Assembly: GCA_037447655.1 (NCBI GenBank)
Contig: JBBHKE010000099.1
Location: 116,630-180,629 of the forward strand
DNA length: 64,000 nucleotides
Direction of reading: 5' to 3'
Source of the DNA: Zygnema cylindricum
Lineage: Eukaryota; Streptophyta; Zygnematophyceae; Zygnematales; Zygnemataceae
Shown here one piece after another: positions 10,705 through 21,484 of the stretch. Within the stretch, counting starts at the first letter, position 1. Each line of letters opens with the position of its first letter. Both the position numbers and the translations under genes were made by a program. The notes beneath the pieces were generated by a model, which did no database searches, was not told the origin of the DNA, and was given only the letters and a program-made list of their open reading frames with translations.

Positions 10705-13424
10705 GTACCTTTTTTTTTTCGGGCACAAAATTTTCTCACAAAAACGAGCATTATTTCTTGTAGGATTCTAATTTCGTTTGTGTTTTACCATTCTTTTCAG
10801 CATTTGACTTTGTTGGCTTTTAATTAACTTTACAATATGCCATAAAAATCATATCTAGAGTCCTTTGTATATTTTTGTGACGTGCACAATGTATATCCCT
10901 GTTTATTCTATGCTGCGGCTCTGTGAACTTAATCAATTCCATAAACCATGTCAAATATCGTTCCAAATTCAAATGATGTAATCATTGGCATCAGTGTTAG
11001 CAAAGGCCACAAAAGCGTATTGCGCTCCAATTTTGCCAACTTCTAAACAAAATTATGGAAAACACAATGACGAAGCGCACTATGTTTGCAAGGGTCCACA
11101 GAGGTCGCGTACACACATTTTTTGCGGATATTATCTGCCCAGAAATTTAGATTTCAGACACATCTTAGTGCAATCACATTAAGTATGGTAGACGGTGGAG
11201 GTTCCAGGTGTGCATTAAAAGGGGGCCACTCCCCTCTTTTGGACCTTGCACGAGGCCATACGATGTAAACTGGACGAATCGTGTCCCTCCATAATCAGCA
11301 GCCAATTAAATGGCAACACTAGCAGATTCTATGAACTAAACCCGGTGTCTTCTGTGGCCGACTTCTATTCGTTACCGTCCTAAGTGTGAATTTTGGACAA
11401 CAGGTATGTTTTCTTTACGACAGTATCTTTTGTGGTCTTTCAGGATGAGTACAGAGGTGGTGGAGAAGTATAGATCCAAAACTTTTTTACCCTACACTTG
11501 ATAGCCCATGTACTACACCGGAATTAGAGGATATTTTATCCCTTTTCTAACATATGTTTGACCAATGTGTCTTATTACAAGTGTCAAATTATATGAATGC
11601 GTGCCTTTTTTAATATCCATTGCCTTTTTTTCTAATTTGCCTTTGTTTTAAAGTTATGCCATGAATATTGAAAGGAGGGAGGAAATTTTAATTTCGCATA
11701 GAGAAGTAATATTGAATTTTTTAAATCCGTTTTTTTTTCTCATAGTCAGGGAAGTAAGATCAAATGATTAATCTACTCATTAATCTACGACTCAAAAAAT
11801 CATGACCTTTACGTGGCAGTTTACCAGAGCTAATTAAAAAAAAATGAGCACATAAAAAATATCGTCGATTGCAAACCACAAGTTTTATTGTGAATGGTTT
11901 TTGGTAATGCATAAACTGCGATGATACCAGATCCGTCGACTGACACGGATAGCACCTATCGACTCCAATGGCGTCTGATGACATTTTCAGTGGAGGCTTA
12001 AAACAAAATTGCGACATTTGTCAGTCCAATAGATTTGACCCAAACACACTAGACGAACTATTATTCTTTTTTGGGAAGGCAATGTCGCAACCTCCAGCAT
12101 GCGAAAACCAAGCGTTTTATCAGAGTCATCGACACACATGAAATCGATGCATGCTTTTAGTTTAAAGATGTTCATAGTTATCAAAGTGTACATTTATGGA
12201 CTGTGTCCTTGGAGTTCTATCGGATGAATGCTGAAATTTATAAGCTTTCATACTCTCCTTCTCCACTAAGAATTTAAAGGGTAAATCAAACTGGATTAGG
12301 TTAGCTAATATGTGGACTACCCCCGACATGATTCAATCCGAGGCTGCGTCGTATTGTTGGCCTCTCGGTCACGGAAAAATTGTATGAATAATAATATAAG
12401 GGACTCGACTCAGGCTCAAATTCTATCATTTTACAATCTCCTTGATAGGTCATACTTTGAAGAGGTAAATTTAACTAGAAAATGGTTTGCCTTACTTTTC
12501 ACGACACAATACCCTATATAGGTCTTTATATATGAATTAAGTGAATTATTCCGTTATTTTAATGCCTTGACGTCTATTGAAAATGACCGTAACAAAGTTT
12601 ATTTGATCTTTATGCTAGTGTGATTAATTAATTCGTTTTTAGATAGCTACTAAAATACCGGTTATGTAGTCATCGTAGTGCAATCTTGCAGTTTGTTTTC
12701 ACTACTCCACCACTGAAAACATCATCGATGCCATGACAGTCATAAACGTCATCAGTGACAACTGATTGATCTAGTGTCAAGGTTCATAATTTCGTTATGG
12801 TCTTTGCTCTTACATGATTGATCTAGTGTCAAGGTTCATAATTTCGTTATGGTCTTTGCTCTTACATGATTGAACGAATACTAAAATAAAACGACGGCAC
12901 AAAGTACCACGGACGAAACAAATAAGGGCAGCCGAACAGACTCAAATAGTTGGTCGATACACCGATTCACACATTGTCTCAACACTTACGGCCAGGCTTA
13001 TGGATCGTTACCACCAGATCATATATTCAAATTAATCACGTAAATAATCTTATTCAAAAATGCTCCACGCGTGTTTGAATTATTGCTTCCCGTGCAACAT
13101 GTCTCTACACTTGAAAATTGTAGTAAATGAACGTTCAGTGGACCATTTCGATGCGAAGAAACATCGTACATTCTCTCGTTGTCTAACCATCAATAGTCCC
13201 AAATCATGAAGTTACGATCTTATGGTCACTTTCCACTTTTGACTCAGTAATTTTGTAGTTTATTGCATGGTTAACAACATCAATGCATAGTTTTTTGCAG
13301 GTTTGTCTTGCTGCAGATGATATGTGAGCCAATTGGAAAGGATGTCTAAGTGGAAAATCATATACTTTGAAAAAAGGTGACTCGTGCTCCAAACTGTCGA
13401 AATGTTTTACAAAAAAAGAAACGT
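10705..13424. other. No gene recognised
   Basis: Only short, non-conserved open frames on both strands. It may contain intron or 3' sequence of the LysM gene. The one clear structure is the 52-bp tandem duplication at 12764-12867. Confidence 0.5.
12764..12867 (+). repeat. Perfect 52-bp tandem duplication
   Basis: Two identical 52-bp units starting TGATTGATCTAGTGTCAAGG (12764 and 12816), followed by TGATTGA of a third start at 12868. Confidence 0.9.
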
Positions 13425-16400
13425 TCAGGGGATTGAACAAGTTTGCTTGTACACTCGCTGCACTTCGAAAAGTCTTGCGAACCAAACAGAAAAAAATATG
13501 CATTCCAAAATCCAGTACCTGCACATGAAAATACCTGAGGTTGAAGTGAATGTAAACGAGCGCTCGATTGTTTTATCTGGGTTCAGTTTTAGTTTGAAAG
13601 CCCACTTACAACCGATTGGTTTTCGGTTAGGTGGACAGTCCACCAGCTCCCAAGTATCGGCTGCCATGATTGAAGCCATCTCCTCATTGATGGCTGTCTT
13701 CCATCGGTTTCTTTCTGGACAAGTCATCGCCTCTCCATAAGTTTGAGGTTCATCTTGATGAGATAGTTTAGTTACCTTGTTAATAACCTGTTTTTCTTGC
13801 AGTCTTTTGCTACTTCTCCTCCCCCCCTCAAAATCTGAGGCCGGAATAGATGGTTCTCGTGGATTCTTTCGAACAAACTCGACTTCTCCCCTATCCCTTG
13901 ATTCCGAATCAATTTCCACCACGTCTTCCGCTTCGAGTAGAGTTGTCACTGGAGTTTCCACAGCCGGGTCCTTTTCGGTCTGATTTGTACCTGCAAGAAT
14001 GTCATCTTCTCTAAAACCTGGGTAGTTAGGAAGCTCAAAGTCATCGGAATTTTCTGACTCAAATCTGATTTTTACTGACTTCGTATATTTGAAGGGATCC
14101 ACAGACTTTCCTTCATCCATAACTACTAGATGCTTTACTAAGATTATATCTTCCCTTTTTAGATCATAAACTCTAAATCCTTTAACATCTTCATCATATC
14201 CTAATAAGTATCCCGGTTTTCCTTTAGGATCTAGCTTCCAATTGGACCGATCAGTATCTAGACTGAACACTTGACTGCCGAAAACCTTTAAGTGAGATAT
14301 GTCTGGTTTCCGGCCTGTCCATCTCTCATAAGGTGTTTGATCTTTTATAGCTGAAGTAAGAACTCTATTCTTGAGGTAATTAGCACAGTTCATAGCTTCT
14401 GCCCAAAACCTTTTTCCTATCTTTTTATCTGACAACATACTTCTAGCACTATCACTTAGTGTTCTATTTAACCTTTCAGCTACCCCATTCTGTTCCGGAT
14501 TTTCTGGAACTGTCTTTTGGTGTTGAACCCCATCTTCCCTCAGAAAATCCTCAAACTGGTTAGAAGTATACTCTCCACCATTGTCACTCCTTACTCTCTT
14601 GATTGGAGTTTCATGGAGTTTTTTGCTCCATGCTTTATATTCTCTGAAGCAATCCTCAGCTTCGGACTTGTTTTTCAAAAAATATACCCGGGAATACCGA
14701 GACCAATCATCAGTTATAGTCATCATAAATCTCTTCCCCCCCGGTGAGGGCACTTTAGCCGGTCCCCAAATATCTCTGTGTACTAGATCTAGAATTTTTT
14801 CTCCCTTATAGGTGGCTGATTTAGGAAAGGGTAATCTGTGTGCTTTACCTTGAGCACATCCACTACAATCACTTATATCATCACTCTCACTGAACTGAAT
14901 CCCTTCCACCACTCCCATCTTTTTCATCTCTCTTAACTTATCTAGATTCACATGCCCAAGCCTCTTATGCCACATCATAATATCATGAACACCAGCGTAA
15001 TAAAGTTTTTTATTTTCATTACTTAAGATCAGCCTAAACATCCCATGGCTACCTTTCTCAGCAATGAAATAGACATCATCCTCAAAACTAGCAGTAAAGA
15101 CTCCTTCCCTAGTGCTAGTAAAAAAACCCTTATCATCCAATACTGATGTGGAGATAAGATTTTTGTTCAGCTCCGGAATAAACAATACATCGGAGAATGT
15201 TAATATGGATGCCTTTCCTTCTACTAACACTTTCAGATCTACCGATCCTACAAGAGTAGTGGTGACTATCCTCCCATCCCCGTACTCTATCTTTACGGTG
15301 GGAATCTTTCTTATCTTAGTGAACAGGTGCCTATCCTTACACATGTGCATGGAGGCACCTGAATCTATGATCCAGCCTGCTTCACCTTTCAATCCACCGT
15401 AAGCACATTTCTGCCTTCGTGGAATTTCGACCTCATTTTTCGCCTCCAACTCCTCATCCAAAAGGAGCTCATCGTCCTCGTCCTCGGATTCCGCCTCAAG
15501 TACCTGTGTGACAAGGGCCTTTTTCTTTCCTCTCGGGGTACCACCGGTCTGCCCCTCCTTTAACCGAAGCTCGGTTAGCTTAGTGCACTCTGCCATATAG
15601 TGCCCCGGTTTCTTACAAAAATGACATAAACCTTTGGGAGCCCTTGGTTCGAATTCGTCGGCCTGTTTTTTCTGCTCCCTACCCCCATAGTTTCCGACCG
15701 GTTTTCGGGAATCCCTGTTCCTCCAATCAGTGGCTGTTGCCAAGGCTTGGCCACTCTTTCCTCCCCTTCGGATCTCAATTGTATTCTCTTGAACTAGAAT
15801 CATCCCTACCACTGAGTTCCATATCCACCTTGAGTCAGGCAAGTCCTGCACACGGTAAACTATGTTCACGAACTCATCAGGTAACTTCATCAGTAAACAG
15901 TTAACCTTTTCTTTTTCACTAAAATCTTTTCCCGCACTGTGTAGCTCCATGAAGAGTGTAGCAAGCTCATTGCAAAAATCCAACATATTTCCCCCTTTAT
16001 ATACATACTCCTTAACTTTCTGATCAGCCAACTGTTGTTGCTGAATCGTACCACTTCGGTACATCTCTATGAGAGCCATCCAAAGATCGGATGCCCTTTC
16101 TACCTGCAAATGAGGACATGCAAGTCCTTGAGTGAGATGGCGTAGGATGAAGTGCTTTGCCGCCATATTGTTGAAGTCCCAGGTTTCAGTATCATTCTCC
16201 TCGTTCCTCGGAATAGGTGACATGAACGTCGAACCAGTTGCTATTGGTGTGGTCGTCTCCTTCTCCTTTCCTTTGTCCACCACCTCTCCTTCTTTTGTTT
16301 CCTCCGTTGGAGGTGGATCCTCTTTCCTGGTGAATCTGGTTCCTCCAAACCCTGGAGGAATTCCAAGACTTGATGAACGCCCCAACCGTCCACTCACTAT

Positions 16401-16523
16401 CCCCCAAAATCTTTTTTCGCATAGAGCTCCTATCATCATACTTTCCCAGTATATGAAGCCAGTTCCATTAAAGATTGGTACCCTAGAGGGTGGGCCCATA
16501 ACCTGAAACTCTGAGACCTCCAT
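13425..16523 (-). CDS. Ty1/copia family B gag-pol polyprotein, truncated in RT
   Basis: Open frame of 1,032 residues read leftwards from ATG at 16523. Order: gag (UBN2-type, ~100-260), CCHC zinc knuckle CHFCKKPGHYMAEC (~300-313), protease WIIDSGASMHMC (Asp ~387), GAG-pre-integrase HHCC region WHKRLGHVNL...CSGCAQGK (~518-560), integrase with DDE residues in LVHRDIWGP, RSDNGGEY and NPEQNGVAERLNRTL (~579-700), then the start of RT (TWELVDCP...GCKWAFKLKLNPDKTIER). At about 13557 homology stops and the last ~45 residues are foreign, so RT and RNase H are lost. The long intact frame suggests a recent insertion. Its 5' LTR lies at 16504-17536. The missing 3' half is not the piece at 25.6-26.9 kb, which is on the wrong side and belongs to another copy. 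Confidence 0.92.
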   Translation of the reverse strand: MEVSEFQVMGPPSRVPIFNGTGFIYWESMMIGALCEKRFWGIVSGRLGRSSSLGIPPGFGGTRFTRKEDPPPTEETKEGEVVDKGKEKETTTPIATGSTFMSPIPRNEENDTETWDFNNMAAKHFILRHLTQGLACPHLQVERASDLWMALIEMYRSGTIQQQQLADQKVKEYVYKGGNMLDFCNELATLFMELHSAGKDFSEKEKVNCLLMKLPDEFVNIVYRVQDLPDSRWIWNSVVGMILVQENTIEIRRGGKSGQALATATDWRNRDSRKPVGNYGGREQKKQADEFEPRAPKGLCHFCKKPGHYMAECTKLTELRLKEGQTGGTPRGKKKALVTQVLEAESEDEDDELLLDEELEAKNEVEIPRRQKCAYGGLKGEAGWIIDSGASMHMCKDRHLFTKIRKIPTVKIEYGDGRIVTTTLVGSVDLKVLVEGKASILTFSDVLFIPELNKNLISTSVLDDKGFFTSTREGVFTASFEDDVYFIAEKGSHGMFRLILSNENKKLYYAGVHDIMMWHKRLGHVNLDKLREMKKMGVVEGIQFSESDDISDCSGCAQGKAHRLPFPKSATYKGEKILDLVHRDIWGPAKVPSPGGKRFMMTITDDWSRYSRVYFLKNKSEAEDCFREYKAWSKKLHETPIKRVRSDNGGEYTSNQFEDFLREDGVQHQKTVPENPEQNGVAERLNRTLSDSARSMLSDKKIGKRFWAEAMNCANYLKNRVLTSAIKDQTPYERWTGRKPDISHLKVFGSQVFSLDTDRSNWKLDPKGKPGYLLGYDEDVKGFRVYDLKREDIILVKHLVVMDEGKSVDPFKYTKSVKIRFESENSDDFELPNYPGFREDDILAGTNQTEKDPAVETPVTTLLEAEDVVEIDSESRDRGEVEFVRKNPREPSIPASDFEGGRRSSKRLQEKQVINKVTKLSHQDEPQTYGEAMTCPERNRWKTAINEEMASIMAADTWELVDCPPNRKPIGCKWAFKLKLNPDKTIERSFTFTSTSGIFMCRYWILECIFFSVWFARLFEVQRVYKQTCSIP
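16491..16503 (-). promoter_or_regulatory. Primer-binding site of copia B (half-tRNA-Met type)
   Basis: On the minus strand GGTTATGGGCCCA directly follows the LTR end (...GTTTCA). It is complementary to the anticodon stem-loop of initiator tRNA-Met (..GGGCCCAUAACC..), as in Drosophila copia, which primes from a cleaved half-tRNA, and not to the tRNA 3' end. It lies inside the gag frame at residues 7-11 (QVMGP). Confidence 0.75.
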
Positions 16524-17536
16524 AAGTCCTCAGAGTGGACAGCTTCCAAGAAGCCTCTAGGATAATCTTGACCCCTTTGTGTTTTAGCAAAAATAACTGC
16601 CGCCCTGGCAAACAAAAACCCTGACTACCTTCACCCCTGTGAAGGCAAGACTCCCCTGAGTTGATAGCAAAAAGAATTTCTGAATTTGCTCCCCTAAGCA
16701 GTAAGTTATGGAGGGTCAAAGTTGACCTTTTGTACAGAAGCTCTCTGGGAGAGAGGGTCCTATCTTCTAATTTTTCTAAGTCCTATCTCTCTCACAGACT
16801 CTATCTACTGATGTACGGAACCAATCAGATTTCAGTTCCGTACGTAAAAGTACAACTGCCGGTGTACTTTATGTACGGATATTGTACGATATGGCCTAAA
16901 TGTCCACACGTGGAGTATCCGGATTCGCTCCTTAAATCCTCGGAGATGCCGCGCTCCAATGTTACATCGCCACGTGTCATCCGATGTGGCGCTGCCCACA
17001 AACCGCCGAATTCTCCTTCCGCGATCTCGGCGCAATTTCCGGCCGTCCGATTAAACTCGTTTTTGATCGTAGCCGTAATAAATACATGCGCGGTATTTGT
17101 TTCGCTTCCGAAATCAATGCGCGATATTGATTTCATATCCGTACCGCAATTCGTACTTTTACAATTCCATATCTATGTGTCCTGTAAATAGTTATAGTTA
17201 AATGAATTATCCTACGTGTATCTGTATAAATAATTATCGTACTATATACTACGCATCAGTACCTCTAGACTTAACGGCTAAGGCTACCGGCTATCTCCTA
17301 GCTGTCGGCCGGCAGGTACCAGGATCAAATCCTGCCGCCGGCATATACATTTTAGTAATTAATCCGTAGACTAATATAAATTTCCCGTAAACCTGAGGAT
17401 AGCTTAGGTAGCCATGGCCTTAGCTTCCTCTCCAATTTCTCAGTGACTGCGACAAGTTTGAGAGTTGGAGAGAGAAGTTAGAGGTAGACTGCCTCGGCTT
17501 CTTTGTTTCTATTTAGACCTAGAAAATACTTAAAAA
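16504..17536 (-). mobile_element. 5' LTR of copia B, first copy
   Basis: Homologous along its length to 24498-25562. The inner end (minus strand ...GTTTCA) abuts the primer-binding site. The outer ~20 bp are missing: homology ends at ACTTAAAA near 17536, where the full LTR has a further ~26 bp ending TCAATTTCTACA. The gag ATG (16521-16523) is 20 nt inside the LTR. The LTR contains a tRNA-like block at 17262-17342. Confidence 0.85.
17262..17342 (+). other. tRNA-like block inside the family B LTR
   Basis: TAGACTTAACGG resembles an A box and GGATCAAATCC a B box. They sit in a segment with a strong hairpin (GCCGGCAGG pairing with CCTGCCGCCGGC). The equivalent block in the other LTR (about 25262-25345) keeps CTTAACGG and CCAGGATCAAATCC. 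I cannot fold it into a complete cloverleaf with confidence. It may be a decayed tRNA or tRNA-derived sequence captured by the LTR, on the strand opposite to the element. Confidence 0.3.
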
Positions 17537-18965
17537 CGTCCAGACCGGCGTAGGCGAGATTTCCGTAGCCGAATTCCGGAGCTGGGGGAGGACCAGAAGG
17601 ATTTGCGGATGTGAGAGGAGGATTAGACAAAAAAGAGGGGAGAGGTGGAGGGATTGGCCAAAATAGCATTAATTTCGATATTTAACGTCATTTTTTTGTG
17701 TTAAATTTTTATTGTCTCCTTTGAGTTGGCATAACACATTTTCAAATGCACGTGTACTACCGGAGCAATATTATACTTGCGGGTTTGGAAAGCATACGCC
17801 GCATATTATTAAGAGTTCAAACTTCAATAGTATTTTCATTTTTTTTACACTCTTTTATGGTTTATATGAAGTTATTACCTCACACTGTAAAGTAATCAAA
17901 GCCGATCAAGATCCATGGGGTACTCCTCTAAATGTAATCTATCTCCACTAAAAGATGTCTTCAAATGTTTTACGGCTCCAAGGATCGATTCTTTTCAGTC
18001 TACTTTTGTCAAAAATATCTTGATGCGTTTAGCCTTAAAAAAACCCTTTCATCAATTGCAAAAAGTGAGATCTCACCAATTACCCTTCATTCTCTTGTAC
18101 CAAAGAATCCAATAAACAATCACAAAAATTATTTAGGCATATAATTAAGAATGCCCACCAACGGCCTATCATCTCACGCATATCAATGGTTTCCTTAACA
18201 AAGATGGGAAAAGATAAAATGGAGGCGTGGATTTTAAGCATGTTTAATGGAAATCAAATTCTAAAGGCGAGTTATGTACAAGAAAATAATCTCTAAGTGT
18301 GGATGTCGAAAACCCTTGACAAGACCACTAGTACGTGGCCCAATATCAAACTATATCTTATCATGTGAAACATAAGTAACTGTTCGTCTAGTATGCACCT
18401 AATAATTAGTTCCTAGCAACCTTGCTACCAATTGCACTTCCATTTAGTGGGAACTAGACTTGATCGACTTCATAACTTATTTGGTCCTAGGCTTGACATT
18501 TTCACTTCTTTGAATCGTCATTGAAAAAGGAACACCAACAACTTTTTCATAAGATCACGAGAGAATAAGCACTATCGGAAGCATTCACAAAGAACAAAAG
18601 GTCACAGAAGAACACGAGAGAATGGATCAAAAGGTTATAATATTTTAGTAGAATCGTTTTCCCACCACATAAATCTCTTTTCAATTAAACTCCCATGATT
18701 GAATGTAGATGTTATTTTACTCTTCAAATAACTACATCTATATCCACTAATGTTTGACTACCTAACCCAAAAGTTAGAAGGGAGCTGGGCATTCTTGAAC
18801 ATGAGTGGAACGAAGAAAACACGCGAAGAAGACCACAAACAGAAAGCAGGCAGATACACTTTCCTCTCGAAAAGAAAGGAGAAATTTTGAAGCGTGCAAC
18901 GTACACAGACAAAATGTAGCTCACAACAAAGGCAAAGATGCGAAATGTCATGCCGCATAGTATCG
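17537..18965. other. No gene established; possible exon fragment at 17537-17669 (-)
   Basis: Just outside the truncated family B LTR the minus strand reads a proline-rich segment (PPPLPSFLSNPPLTSANPSG, PAPEFGYGNLAYAGLDVF) that looks coding-like but matches no family I recognise. The rest, to 18965, shows no conserved frame. Confidence 0.3.
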
Positions 18966-18970
18966 GTTGC

Positions 18971-19165
18971 TTATACGCACGATATGTGGCACGTTTGCAC
19001 GATATTTGGCATACACACGCTGTATTTTGTACGCACGCCCGGTATTTTGCATACACGCGCGGTATTTCGCATGCACGCACAGTTTTAGACAAGCGCACGC
19101 GATTTTATGCATGCACACGCGATTTCATACGTGCACAGACAATTTTGATGCATGCACGTCTAGCT
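18971..19165 (+). repeat. Degenerate tandem repeat rich in GCACG and GCATGCACG words
   Basis: About eight imperfect units of roughly 20-27 bp with the pattern CGCACGCGCGGTATTTTGC. Open frames across it are repetitive (YARYVAR, YTRGISHARTV) and are not regarded as genes. Confidence 0.65.
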
Positions 19166-20144
19166 TTTTCCTTCGCACGTGCAAAATTTTGGGTCAGTTC
19201 ATTTATTTATATGTTTGTTGAACCGTACTAATTCCGTGGGATGCTTTTCATTTCGTGCCCAAGTATTTCGATTTTGAGTATTTCGTGCGCTATGCTTTGT
19301 TTTGTGCATATGCACGCAATTTCAAAGTATGGACGCTTAGTATCGTTTGGCACCGAATCGCGATTTCCTAAGTATCGATGACGCTTTGATTCCTCCTATT
19401 TATTTAAGTGGCGAACCCATGTAGGTTTGCGCATACATGTAGTTAGGGAGGGTTTTTACCCTTGGACAGTGGATTTTGTCAAGTGTACGGCAGATGATGT
19501 TGGTCGCATATTGGCCAACATCTTAAGTAGTTTCATGCATGTAAAGTAGGCTAGACGTAGGCTAGTTTTGCTTAGGCCTAGCGTAGCTCCTACTTATGCT
19601 AATTCTCAAACTTAGAGAATTTTAGCTTTAGGACAAGAATTTTCTCTTGGCGACGGAGCTTTTCTCTTGCTCCCTCTCTCACCAATTGCTCAAGCTTCTT
19701 CTTTTCTTTTGCTAGCTAGCTCTAGAGGCTAGATATTTTAAGTACATTCTCCCTTGTATTTCTGCCCACGTTTTTTAATCCACGCGGCTCAAAGCCAAGT
19801 CAGGAAGGTTTCCCTCCAACTTGTGTCATTTTTGGGAAGTGGTGGATTGGAGATCGTGTGGAGAAGCATCCAGATCCCGCTGCGCCTCTCACGGACAGCT
19901 TAACGATTTGGGGTGTTTCTATTTGTGGTGTTTGTATTTCGGTTGGGAATGGAAGAGTAAATCTTGGCAAAATTTGGAGTTTTCCTTGTTTTTCGTTGGA
20001 ATTGTTTATTTGCTTTGTTGCCTATTTGAGATAACTCTTGTAGAGAATACGATAGAGACCCGAGAGGCTAGTGGCTACCACGTGGCTTAGTATTCTTGTC
20101 CAAAAGAAAAAAAGAATCTATTAAAAATATAAATTTTATTTTAT

Positions 20145-20201
<57 letters not shown>

Positions 20202-21484
20202 TGTTTTTGTTTTCCGCTATTTCTTTCTTTCAATCTTTGTCTCGTATTGTGCTGCCGCTATATTTCCGAGTTTTAGTGTTAAACCTAAACTTTGCATCGA
20301 ATTTAGGGGCAATTTGCAAAATTAGGGTTAATCTGCAGAATTAGGGCTTGATTGCAGAATTACGGTTTTGGCTGCAGATTAAGGGTTAATTCGTTTTTAT
20401 TATAGTCCTTAGGTCGGTATCTTTCTATTCCTTGGCTGCAGATTTGGAGTCTTGGCTGTCTAGAATTAGGGTTTGGCTTTGGAATTAGGATTTTTCAAGT
20501 GGTATTAGGGTTTGCTGCTGGCTTTCGATTATTGTGGTCACAAGTTTGGCTGTATATCAGGAGCTTGAGCGCCCTCTGACTTTATTCTAACACACTTTTC
20601 CTATCTATCACATTTTTGTTTCTTATTGATTATTTTTCTTCCACCGAACGCTTCTTTTTGCCCTTCCATTGGTCCCCTAACATTCCACGGCGTACATCTT
20701 CACGGTACGGATGACATTCCACGGCGTACATCTTCACGGTACGGATGGTCTCGCGGAGGGTTATTTTGGAGACGCTGCTCAGAGCGAGTTTCGTAAAGCA
20801 AATTTTATCCCAGGGAGCTCTGCAAAACCCGACTTGCTTCGAACAAGTTTGGTTTCCCGTTAGTGCTCACCAGAGTACAAAAGGTGTTTGTAAGTAGCCG
20901 ATGCCTTACGGGTGCAAGAGCGTTTCAATTAAGTGTGGACACTCGTGTAGGGGATCGGTGTGGAGTGGTTCCATCGCGAACCATTTTTATTGAGCATTTC
21001 CATTTTCCTGCTTTCCTTGCATGCTTTCTGGCCCTAAGTGGCCTTGGAATTTCGTGTGACTATTTGGAGTGGGATTCCTTGCTAGATCTTGCCGTGGGTG
21101 GCACTGTTTAGATCTTTTCCTGGCTCTGTTGCTGTAGGTCTGCACCCAAGGGTGCTTGGATAACAATTTTTTTTTTTTTTATAGATCTGACCCTTTGGCC
21201 TTGCCAACTCTTTGCAAGGTAGAGGTTTTGGTTAACCAGCTTCTTGCTAGAGGTGACCATCGGGTGTGGATAGTGACTGCATGAGCTAATTGTACGAGTG
21301 TGGAGCTGTTTGACACGTGCTGCATCTCGGTTAAGCTGCTTGAAATATTACACTATTGTAGTCAAGGTTTTTCCCTTTCTTTATTCCCACGGATTGGGAT
21401 AACTTTCCTTATTAATCCGGTTTTTCCCAAGGTGGTACATTTTATCTTCCTCCGCAGTTAGATTCCTCAGATTCTCCAGAATCG
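19166..21484 (+). other. Presumed 5' region (LTR/leader) of the methyltransferase retrotransposon
   Basis: No coding sequence. A TATA-like CTATTTATTTAAG is at about 19397. There is a (TA)n microsatellite at 20148-20197, degenerate repeats of CTGCAGAATTAGGG near 20300-20400, and a perfect 34-bp tandem duplication (20681-20714 and 20715-20748, starting CATTCCACGGCGTAC). Placing the 5' LTR here is inference; no second copy is in the window to define its ends. Confidence 0.35.
20148..20197. repeat. (TA)n microsatellite
   Basis: Uninterrupted alternating TA run of about 50 bp. Confidence 0.95.

Noticed and set aside
13384-13740. 118-aa plus-strand frame opposite the end of copia B
   Set aside because: Shadow of the minus-strand gag-pol; no motif of its own.
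18894-19231. Overlapping 64-97-aa frames rich in His/Arg/Tyr
   Set aside because: They translate the degenerate GCATGCACG tandem array in several frames.
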